This document shows positions 1-5,397 of a DNA stretch of 10,238 nt, one piece after another. Positions within the stretch are counted from its first letter, which is position 1, and each line of letters starts with the position of its first letter. The notes beneath the pieces are model-generated. The model was not told the DNA's origin. It saw nothing but the letters and a program-made list of their open reading frames with translations, and made no database searches. The stretch spans positions 1 through 10,238 of the forward strand of contig CAKTKB010000048.1 in NCBI GenBank assembly GCA_934569195.1, written 5' to 3'. This DNA comes from an uncultured Oscillospiraceae bacterium. Lineage in GTDB: Bacteria > Bacillota > Clostridia > Oscillospirales > Oscillospiraceae. Made by a program: the position numbers and the translations under genes.

Positions 1-2
1 GA

Positions 3-1073
3 GAAAAGCTTTTCCTTTTCTTCCGGGAACACCTGTCGCACCCGCGTCCGTACTTCTACGCCGCGCCGCAGGGGGAACTGAAGCAGTTTGCCTTCTGCCC
101 CATTCGGGAATACGGCCCGGTCAGCGGCGAAAAGGAATCCTTTTCCGATTTGCTGGATCAGTTTTACCGCAGCAGGGGACGGCAGGATGCCATGCGTCAG
201 AGGGGACAGGCAATCCGTAAGCTGGTGCAGAATCTGTGCCAGCGGCTGGACCGCAAAATTGCCATTCAGCAAAAGGAACTGACGGCGGCCCGGGATCGGG
301 AGCGGCTGCGCCAGCTGGGCGATATTGTTACGGCGAATCTGCACCGGATTACAAAGGGGCAGCCTCTGCTGGAGGCGGAGGATTTTTATGACGAGGACAT
401 GCAGATCGTGTCCATCCCGCTCTCGCCGTCGTTGTCGCCCCAGCAGAATGCGGCCAAGTTTTATAAGGATTACGCCCGTATGAAGAACGCCGAAAAAGAG
501 CTGACGCACCAGCTGGAGCTGGCACGTCAGGAGCTGGCCTATTTGAGGAGCGTATTGGAGGAGCTGAACCGCGCCTCCGGCGAGCAGGAGCTGGAAGAGA
601 TTCGCCAGGAGCTTCAGTCCGGCGGATACCTGAAGGCGGATACCGGAAAGAAACGGATGAAGGCCGCCCGGTCCACCCCTATGCGGTTCGTTTCCACGGA
701 CGGATTTCCCATTTATGTGGGCAGGAACAACCGGCAGAACGACGAGCTGACCTTTCGGCTGGCCCGGAAGGACGACATTTGGCTTCACGCCCAGAAGGTG
801 CATGGCTCCCACGTAATTATTTCCTGCGGGGGCGCGGAGCCTCCGGATGACACGGTGACCCAGGCGGCTCAGCTGGCGGCCTATTACGCAGAGACGGCAG
901 GCGGGCAGAATATCCCCGTGGATGTGACGCAGGTCAGGCAGGTGAAGAAGCTGCCGGGCGCAAAGCCGGGAATGGTCATTTACCACACCTATCGCAGCGT
1001 GATTGTGAACCCGTATGCGGATATTACGGTGGATTCTCTGAACGCCCAGGCCTGCCCGGAAGAAAATCAATGA
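3..1073 (+). CDS. rqcH: RqcH / NFACT-family ribosome quality control protein, C-terminal part (5' end outside window)
   Basis: RqcH binds stalled 50S subunits carrying peptidyl-tRNA and directs C-terminal alanine tailing. Older annotations call the family fibronectin-binding protein A. The frame is open from the first bases, so the gene starts upstream; 356 residues are present of a usual 570-590. The missing part is most of the NFACT-N domain, including the region where the family's tailing-essential Asp-Arg pair would lie. Visible parts in order: the end of NFACT-N; a charged coiled-coil middle domain from about 160 to 620; and an NFACT-R (DUF814) domain from about 687 to 1035. NFACT-R carries GRNNRQND, DIWLH, GSHVII and the late GAKPGMVIYHTYRS block, all typical of the family. 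The stop is TGA at 1071-1073. The gene converges on the racemase gene and overlaps its end by 7 nt. The family call is firm. Tailing activity cannot be judged without the N-terminus. Confidence 0.93.
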   Translation, partial: EKLFLFFREHLSHPRPYFYAAPQGELKQFAFCPIREYGPVSGEKESFSDLLDQFYRSRGRQDAMRQRGQAIRKLVQNLCQRLDRKIAIQQKELTAARDRERLRQLGDIVTANLHRITKGQPLLEAEDFYDEDMQIVSIPLSPSLSPQQNAAKFYKDYARMKNAEKELTHQLELARQELAYLRSVLEELNRASGEQELEEIRQELQSGGYLKADTGKKRMKAARSTPMRFVSTDGFPIYVGRNNRQNDELTFRLARKDDIWLHAQKVHGSHVIISCGGAEPPDDTVTQAAQLAAYYAETAGGQNIPVDVTQVRQVKKLPGAKPGMVIYHTYRSVIVNPYADITVDSLNAQACPEENQ

Positions 1074-2152
1074 AAGACACGGGGAGCGGAGCAGGAGAGC
1101 AGCGGCACGTCGGCCTGCACATAGCTGCCTGGACGGATGTCCAGACCGGTAGAGTCAAATAGGGTAAATTGCAGCCCAACCCGCCCGATCAACGGGAGCG
1201 GCCGGCCGTAGAAACGGACGCAGGGGCGATGCAGGTAGCCGCGCAGAATGTTTCGCAGCCAGACGGCAAAATCCACCATGCGCAGACGATCCGGCCGGGA
1301 CGTGCAGTCGAAGCCGGTTTCGGTACCCAGGGAAATGACCAGCGCGTCTGTGCGGTGGCGAACCCGGGCAATGGCCCCATAGCCGGTGGTGTCCCCGGGG
1401 AGCAGGCACTTTCGATCCAGCACCCGGGCATGAAACGTCCCAACGGACTCCAACGCTATGGGAACGGGTACGCACAGCGGTCCCACCAGGGCAGAGCCGA
1501 TCCGAACCGCATCCAGCCAGGTTTGCGGGAACCGCAGCGCGGCGCAGCTTCCGGCAATGTGGCGGATACCCACGGGCAGCCCCGTCTGGTGCAGAGCCTG
1601 GGTGACGCTGAGGAACCGGTAGAGCTGTCGGCGTGTTTTGCAAAATCGCGGCTCAAAGGCCCGGGCAAAGTGGGAAAAGATGCCTTGAAAGATCAGATTC
1701 GGCGTTTCGTAAACCTTGCCCATCTGTTCCAGGTCCGTCCATCGGATGCCAAAGCGGCCCATTCCGGTGTCGACAGCTACATGCACCCGTACCGGCAGAT
1801 CAGCCCGGGAGTAGAATTGGGCGCATTCCAGGCCGGTCACCGTAAGGATGATGCGCATGTGTACAAGCGCATTCAGAATGTCCGGCTCCGACACAGGCGT
1901 AAGAAGCAGGATATCCTCCTGGAATCCCATTTTCCGCAGGGAAATGGCCTCAGCCGGACGGGAGACTGCCAGCATATTGGCCCCGGCGGCCTGCCAGGCG
2001 CGGGCAGCCTCCTTTAGGGAGACGCCGTAGCCGTCGCATTTTACGACACCGATGACCGGAACCCGGACGTATGCGCAGATGTTCTGCGCATTGCGGAGCA
2101 GGGAGTCACGGGATATTTCAAAATAATGATCGTATTTACAAGAATCGCACAT
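1067..2152 (-). CDS. Divergent alanine racemase-like PLP enzyme (Alr fold type III)
   Basis: Predicted to interconvert L- and D-alanine for peptidoglycan synthesis, using PLP in the cytoplasm. From the ATG at 2152 it is 361 residues, normal for Alr. Lys38 in VVKCDGYG is the expected PLP lysine. DTGMGRFGIR (128-137) is a clear Alr signature. HIAGSCAALRFP and Arg217 fit the cofactor region, and Tyr258 in TTGYGAIARV fits the catalytic tyrosine of the C-terminal domain. The C-terminal block usually read as GRVCMDQ is GRVGLQF here (about 324-330), so the Cys-Met-Asp part is lost. A GTG at 2161 could add three residues, but the ribosome site AGGAAGGG abuts it and sits 8 nt before the ATG, so ATG is preferred. 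The ribosome site lies in a hairpin. The gene may be the last of the two-component operon or have its own promoter. Another substrate, or a paralogue beside a canonical Alr, is possible. Confidence 0.85.
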   Translation of the reverse strand: MCDSCKYDHYFEISRDSLLRNAQNICAYVRVPVIGVVKCDGYGVSLKEAARAWQAAGANMLAVSRPAEAISLRKMGFQEDILLLTPVSEPDILNALVHMRIILTVTGLECAQFYSRADLPVRVHVAVDTGMGRFGIRWTDLEQMGKVYETPNLIFQGIFSHFARAFEPRFCKTRRQLYRFLSVTQALHQTGLPVGIRHIAGSCAALRFPQTWLDAVRIGSALVGPLCVPVPIALESVGTFHARVLDRKCLLPGDTTGYGAIARVRHRTDALVISLGTETGFDCTSRPDRLRMVDFAVWLRNILRGYLHRPCVRFYGRPLPLIGRVGLQFTLFDSTGLDIRPGSYVQADVPLLSCSAPRVFH

Positions 2153-2156
2153 AAAG

Positions 2157-2204
2157 CGCACCCTTCCTCTTTTTGGGATGGCCCCATTGTAGAGGAAGGG
2201 TGCG
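2157..2204 (-). promoter_or_regulatory. Inverted repeat forming a hairpin over the racemase ribosome binding site
   Basis: Bases 2157-2170 and 2191-2204 are perfect reverse complements (14 bp, arm CGCACCCTTCCTCT as read on the minus strand). The 20-nt loop has a smaller inner stem, TGGG pairing with CCCA. On the minus-strand transcript the 3' arm is AGAGGAAGGGTGCG, which is the Shine-Dalgarno region of the racemase; the ATG follows 4 nt after the arm. When folded, the ribosome site would be fully paired. Read on the plus strand, the hairpin is followed after four bases by five T, so a weak terminator against antisense transcription is an alternative. On the minus strand only three T follow. 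Confidence 0.6.
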
Positions 2205-2254
2205 TCATTTTTCTGCGGTTTTCTGCGTCAAAACTGCATCGGATTTGAGCTTGG

Positions 2255-3004
2255 TCAAAAGTTGTCCAGGGGGAATTCATCCGGGGAGCATACAGAACAG
2301 CTGAGATAGTTCGGCTGCGCGGTCAGGATAATCCGCAGCGTCCCGTAATCCGCAGAGCTGAGGTCACAGAAAAGCGTCTCCTCATCCGGCGCGGTATAAG
2401 TGGCCCCAAGCGCGGAAGCGTCCAGACCCAGCCCGTCGGAGTAGACGGACCAGAGCAGCTCCGCGTCGCAGAGAGGCGTCTCTGAATTGCTGCCCGTTTC
2501 CGGATAAGAATCCTCGCAGGTGTATTCCAGAGTCAGAATTTTGCCGGTTTCGTCGTCCACCGTGACGGTAAGGTCCTGCCAGGGAGAATCGGCGGAATGG
2601 ATATTCACGACCCAGAAAATGGAGAAGCTCTGCAGAGGACTTCCGGCGTAGGCAAGGTAGGGGGTGGCAATCCACTCCGCATACTGAATGTCAAAGAAAA
2701 GAAGTCCGGCATCCTGATAGGGCTGTAGATTTTGTTCGACGATATTGCGCAGCGCTGCCTGGGAGGTGGCGGCGTCTTTTTCGGAGGTCTCCACGGTATT
2801 CTGATCGACCAGCAAGGAAAGCTTTTCAAAGACGGACAGCTCCTGCCGAAGCTCCAGCCGAATGGCCCCGATCTGTGCATAGCTCACAGTGCCGATGGAT
2901 GCCCTATCCTGCCACGCGGCAATGCATCCCGGGAGCAGACCGCCGACGGCCAGCAGGGAAATTGTAAAAAGACAAACCAGCAAAACGCTGAACCATTTAG
3001 GCAT
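2255..3004 (-). CDS. Membrane-anchored extracytoplasmic protein of unknown function, third gene of the two-component operon
   Basis: The 249-residue product is not recognised as a named family. The N-terminus is MPKW followed by a hydrophobic segment (about 5-25) ending in LLPGC. Cys27 could be a lipidation site, but Pro before the Gly is unusual for a lipobox, so an uncleaved anchor is as likely. The rest is acidic and probably outside the cell: a helical, charged part (45-100), then a beta-rich part. Residues 144-161, with VTVDDETGKIL, resemble the strand-turn-strand of PepSY-like domains; this is a resemblance only. Six other cysteines include Cys236 and Cys239 as CxxC near the C-terminus. 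The start is set by AGGAGAGG 6 nt before ATG. That ATG overlaps the kinase stop (ATGCCTAA, 8 nt), so translation is probably coupled. The position suggests a kinase accessory or a target of the same signal. Confidence 0.82.
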   Translation of the reverse strand: MPKWFSVLLVCLFTISLLAVGGLLPGCIAAWQDRASIGTVSYAQIGAIRLELRQELSVFEKLSLLVDQNTVETSEKDAATSQAALRNIVEQNLQPYQDAGLLFFDIQYAEWIATPYLAYAGSPLQSFSIFWVVNIHSADSPWQDLTVTVDDETGKILTLEYTCEDSYPETGSNSETPLCDAELLWSVYSDGLGLDASALGATYTAPDEETLFCDLSSADYGTLRIILTAQPNYLSCSVCSPDEFPLDNF

Positions 3005-4403
3005 GAGAATCCTCTCCTTTCTCCGGAAGTGTCACGGTGACGCGGGTGCCGGTACCCGGCGCGCTGATGAATCGGATGCTGCCATGGTGCAGCTGCACGA
3101 TCTGTTGACACAGCGCCAGCCCAAGCCCTGCGCCGCCCTGAGAGCGGGAGCGGGATTTGTCCACCCGGTAAAAGGCTTCCGTAATTTTGGAAAGCTCGGA
3201 CGCTTCCATGCCACGTCCGTTGTCTACCACCTGAAACTGGCAGCCCTCCGGCAGAGATGTGGCCTTCACGGCGATGATCCCGCCCTGATCCATAGCCTTG
3301 GCGGCGTTGTCCACCAAATTATACAGCAGGGATTTGATCAGATCCGGATCCAATACGGCATAGCCGGGATCGCTGCGGCAGATAAGCCGAATGCCTTGCC
3401 CGCGCAGGGCGGGGGAGAGGGCGTGCTCCAATTCCGTCAGCAGAGCAGGCAGGAAAACGGATTTTCCCTCAATGGTTTCTTGCCGAAGCAAAATAAGCTC
3501 CAGGAGCTTATGGGAAAGCTTCTCCAGCCGCTGCCCCTCGGAAAAAATATATCCGGCGGCAAGGGTGCGCGTATTGTCGTCCAGGCCGTCCTGCCGCAGA
3601 AGGTCTGCATAGCCGATGATGGAGGTCATGGGCGTCTTTAGTTCATGGGCAAAGGCACCCATAAAGGCTTCCTGACGCTGCATCTGGGCTTCCAGGTCAT
3701 GGATGCTCTTTTGCAGCTGATCGGCCATGGCGTCAAAGTCCCGAGAAAGCTGCCCGAATTCATCCCGGGAGCGAATTCCGGACCGGCTCTCCAGGTCTCC
3801 GCCTGCGATTCTGCGGGCAGCGGAGGCCAGCCGGTCCAGCCGCCGGGTCAGCACATAGGCCAGAGCACCGGAAATGCAAATGCTGAGCAAGACGACGGCC
3901 AGGTAGATCGTCATGTACAGCCGCAGCTCGTTGCTGCGGGTTTCGTATACCGCCGACAGGTCAAAGCGCATTTTCAGCGCAAGCTGCTGTGCTCCGGCCG
4001 AGATGCTTCCCAGAATTTGCAGGCCGTAGCCGCGGGCATCCCGTACGATGGTGTATGCGTATTGCCCAGGCTCCGGCATGGACAGTCCGGCGTCCAGCAG
4101 CTCCGGATTTTTTTGGTAGAGCACCTTCTCACCGGACGTCAGGGTGAGGGCCGCCCACCGGGCGCTGCTTCTTCCGGATATCTGCCCAAGGGCGTCGGAC
4201 AGAGAATCATAGTCGGTTTTTCCGCCCAGAGAATTGAGCAGATATAAGGTTGTGCGGACCGTGTCGAAGGAATCCAGCGCAGCCGAAGTCTCTTTCTTGA
4301 GAGAGCTGTCGAAGGAAGCGGAGATCAGTATGCCGCCCCCGATCCCGAAGGCAATGGCAATCAGAACGGATATGGAGATCATCAGTCGCAGGCGGAAGCT
4401 CAC
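2997..4403 (-). CDS. HAMP-domain sensor histidine kinase
   Basis: A 468-residue membrane kinase that should autophosphorylate on His253 and pass the phosphate to the adjacent regulator. Order: transmembrane segment 1 (about 8-29); an extracytoplasmic sensor region of about 130 residues (30-160) with no recognisable named fold; transmembrane segment 2 (about 162-185); HAMP (186-238); HisKA with FAHELKTPMTSIIGYADLLR (251-270); and an HATPase with N box YNLVDNAAKAM (361-371), G1 VVDNGRGM (392-399), F box EAFYRVDKSRS (409-419) and G2 GGAGLGLAL (423-431). All catalytic boxes are intact. The start is GTG, overlapping the regulator stop as GTGA, with GGAGGT 9 nt upstream inside the regulator gene. 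The GTG is therefore credible and translation is probably coupled. The signal cannot be named from sequence; cell-envelope stress or glycan availability would both fit. Confidence 0.95.
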   Translation of the reverse strand: MSFRLRLMISISVLIAIAFGIGGGILISASFDSSLKKETSAALDSFDTVRTTLYLLNSLGGKTDYDSLSDALGQISGRSSARWAALTLTSGEKVLYQKNPELLDAGLSMPEPGQYAYTIVRDARGYGLQILGSISAGAQQLALKMRFDLSAVYETRSNELRLYMTIYLAVVLLSICISGALAYVLTRRLDRLASAARRIAGGDLESRSGIRSRDEFGQLSRDFDAMADQLQKSIHDLEAQMQRQEAFMGAFAHELKTPMTSIIGYADLLRQDGLDDNTRTLAAGYIFSEGQRLEKLSHKLLELILLRQETIEGKSVFLPALLTELEHALSPALRGQGIRLICRSDPGYAVLDPDLIKSLLYNLVDNAAKAMDQGGIIAVKATSLPEGCQFQVVDNGRGMEASELSKITEAFYRVDKSRSRSQGGAGLGLALCQQIVQLHHGSIRFISAPGTGTRVTVTLPEKGEDSHA

Positions 4404-5062
4404 AGCGGCGGCACCTCCAGACGGTAGCCGATGGCGTACACGGGCTTAATACGGTCGTTCCACCCGACCTTCTTCTTCATGCGCTGGATGTGCAGCTCCA
4501 CCGTGCGGGTGGAATCCGGGTATTCGTCCCCCCACACCCGCTCATAGATGGTGCTCTTGTAAAGGACGATGCCCGGATTGCGGGCGAACAGCAGAAGAAT
4601 TTCGTATTCCTTTCGGGTCAGCGGGATTTCTTCGCCGTCCCGGGTGACGGTCATGGACAGAGTGTTGATTTCCAGGCCGCCCACGGACAGCACGGTCTCC
4701 AGCTTCCCGTGGCGGCGCAGAACGCCCTCCACCCGTGCTTGCAGCTCCAGAATTTCAAAGGGCTTTACCACATAGTCCTCGGCGCCCATGCGCAGTCCCT
4801 TCACCCGGTCGGTCACCGCGTTTTTGGCGGTTATAAAAATGACCGGCATCCCGGTGGGGCGGATGTACTCCATCAGCTCAAAGCCGCTGATACCCGGCAG
4901 CATGACATCCAGCAGAATCAGGTCGAAGGTCTCCCGCTCAATCCGGTCGGCGGCCTGCACGCCGTCGTAGACGCAGGTGCAGTGATACCCGGATTTGCTG
5001 AGGGCGAGCCGGAGCAGGTCCGAAATCGGCTTTTCGTCCTCGACAATCAGAATGTGAATCAT
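4400..5062 (-). CDS. OmpR/PhoB-family response regulator
   Basis: A 220-residue DNA-binding regulator, the usual length. The receiver domain (1-118) shows the acidic pair Glu8-Asp9, phospho-acceptor Asp52 in LILLDVMLPG, Thr78 in FITAK and Lys100 in VVKPFE. The winged-helix effector domain (about 126-217) has LTRKEYEILLLFARNPG, the ERVWGDEYPDSTRTVELHI recognition region and the closing YAIGYRLE. The frame stays open for 34 more codons upstream, but ATG 5060-5062 is chosen because GGGAGG lies 7 nt before it, the receiver fold begins at once, and the extension would start inside the promoter. It is first in the operon, with the kinase overlapping its stop codon. It is divergent from the GH85 gene, whose control region it shares, so it is a candidate regulator of both directions. 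Confidence 0.96.
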   Translation of the reverse strand: MIHILIVEDEKPISDLLRLALSKSGYHCTCVYDGVQAADRIERETFDLILLDVMLPGISGFELMEYIRPTGMPVIFITAKNAVTDRVKGLRMGAEDYVVKPFEILELQARVEGVLRRHGKLETVLSVGGLEINTLSMTVTRDGEEIPLTRKEYEILLLFARNPGIVLYKSTIYERVWGDEYPDSTRTVELHIQRMKKKVGWNDRIKPVYAIGYRLEVPPL

Positions 5063-5069
5063 GGATATG

Positions 5070-5075
5070 CCTCCC
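5070..5075 (-). promoter_or_regulatory. Ribosome binding site that sets the response regulator start
   Basis: GGGAGG on the minus strand, 7 nt before the ATG at 5062. The upstream in-frame ATG codons, up to 5164, have no comparable site and lie at or before the predicted transcription start, so they are not used here. Confidence 0.75.
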
Positions 5076-5146
5076 TTCCATGGAACCGGTATCTCTATAA
5101 AATATGTACCATAAAAGCATCGAAATTGCATCAAAAATTTGGATAC

Positions 5147-5175
5147 AGTATAGTGCATTTTCACGCATTCGTCAA
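5147..5175 (-). promoter_or_regulatory. Sigma-A promoter of the two-component operon
   Basis: On the minus strand, TTGACG (5170-5175) and TATACT (5147-5152) are separated by exactly 17 nt. Each box is one mismatch from consensus. Transcription would start near 5140, giving a leader of about 78 nt before the regulator ATG. The -35 box lies within the 17-bp inverted repeat at 5168-5184. Confidence 0.8.
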
Positions 5176-5184
5176 TATGACGAA
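5168..5184. promoter_or_regulatory. Operator-like inverted repeat over the -35 box of the two-component promoter
   Basis: TTCGTCA, three bases, TGACGAA: perfect 7-bp arms. The site covers the -35 hexamer of the minus-strand promoter, where a bound protein would be expected to repress. The outer half-site TTCGT/ACGAA occurs again at 5238-5249. Binding by the adjacent regulator is inference, because OmpR-family proteins more often bind direct repeats. Confidence 0.5.
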
Positions 5185-5200
5185 AATCAAGGGGTTTAAC

Positions 5201-5212
5201 GCAAAATTTTGC
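5201..5212. promoter_or_regulatory. 12-bp perfect palindrome midway between the divergent promoters
   Basis: GCAAAATTTTGC is a perfect palindrome inside an AT-rich stretch. It lies almost centrally between the minus-strand -10 box and the plus-strand -35 box. It could be a protein site or simply curved AT-rich promoter DNA; nothing in the sequence decides between these. Confidence 0.3.
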
Positions 5213-5237
5213 CCCAATTTTTGGTTATATTTCATAA

Positions 5238-5249
5238 TTCGTTCACGAA
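5238..5249. promoter_or_regulatory. Operator-like inverted repeat upstream of the GH85 promoter
   Basis: TTCGT, two bases, ACGAA: perfect 5-bp arms, ending 14 bp before the -35 box of the plus-strand promoter. This position suits an activator. The same half-sites flank the longer repeat at 5168-5184, but the spacing differs (2 against 7 bases between the TTCGT and ACGAA elements), so one protein need not bind both. Confidence 0.4.
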
Positions 5250-5263
5250 GCCGCAGGAGGTTC

Positions 5264-5292
5264 TTGCGAAACAGGGAATTGTGTGGTATAAT
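5264..5292 (+). promoter_or_regulatory. Sigma-A promoter of the GH85 gene
   Basis: TTGCGA (5264-5269), a 17-nt spacer and a perfect TATAAT (5287-5292) preceded by TGG, an extended -10. Transcription would start near 5299, leaving a leader of about 99 nt. This is a strong-looking promoter, in keeping with the strongly biased codon use of the gene. Confidence 0.85.
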
Positions 5293-5299
5293 CCGGATA

Positions 5300-5327
5300 A
5301 AGTAAGGTAATTGCGTAACCTGTACTT
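5300..5327 (+). ncRNA. Hairpin at the 5' end of the GH85 leader
   Basis: AAGTA-AGGT (5300-5308) pairs with ACCT-G-TACTT (5318-5327), giving nine base pairs with one bulged G and a 9-nt loop. It begins within a base or two of the predicted transcription start, as mRNA-stabilising 5' hairpins do. The rest of the leader holds a weak 5-bp stem (5345-5349 with 5358-5362) and no riboswitch or terminator that I recognise. Confidence 0.35.
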
Positions 5328-5397
5328 ACCGCGGCGCGCCTGTGGCAGCAGGATGCAGCTGCGTGAAAGTAAAATTTTAATTGGAGGCAATGAGAAA

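Noticed and set aside
129..145. Inverted repeat GAAAAGGA-A-TCCTTTTC within rqcH
   Set aside because: The single-base centre cannot form an RNA hairpin loop, and the site is inside coding sequence encoding Lys-Glu-Ser-Phe. It is most likely chance.
1169..2017. 282-codon plus-strand frame opposite the racemase
   Set aside because: It lies wholly inside a gene with clear PLP-enzyme motifs, and its product is low-complexity with no recognisable fold.
3..2152. Functional link between alanine tailing by RqcH and the alanine racemase
   Set aside because: RqcH uses Ala-tRNA made from L-alanine, and the genes are convergent rather than co-transcribed. Adjacency alone does not support a pathway.
2153..2161. 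GTG start three codons upstream in the racemase
   Set aside because: The ribosome site directly abuts it with no spacing, while the ATG at 2152 has an 8-nt gap.
2157..2210. Hairpin plus T-run read as a plus-strand terminator of rqcH
   Set aside because: It lies more than 1 kb beyond the rqcH stop, and the five T begin four bases after the stem. It may limit antisense transcripts, but this is not its best-supported role.
2211..2254. Possible separate promoter for the racemase (TTGACC or TTGACG on the minus strand)
   Set aside because: No acceptable -10 hexamer lies 16-18 nt downstream of either box.
2889..3641. 250-codon plus-strand frame opposite the histidine kinase
   Set aside because: It is antisense to the kinase catalytic domains and shows no motif or ribosome site.
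5063..5164. 34-codon N-terminal extension of the response regulator
   Set aside because: It would begin upstream of the predicted transcription start, lacks a ribosome site and precedes a receiver domain that is complete from the inner ATG.
4490..5305. 271-codon plus-strand frame opposite the response regulator and across the promoter region
   Set aside because: It is antisense to the regulator and would read through both divergent promoters; no domain is seen.
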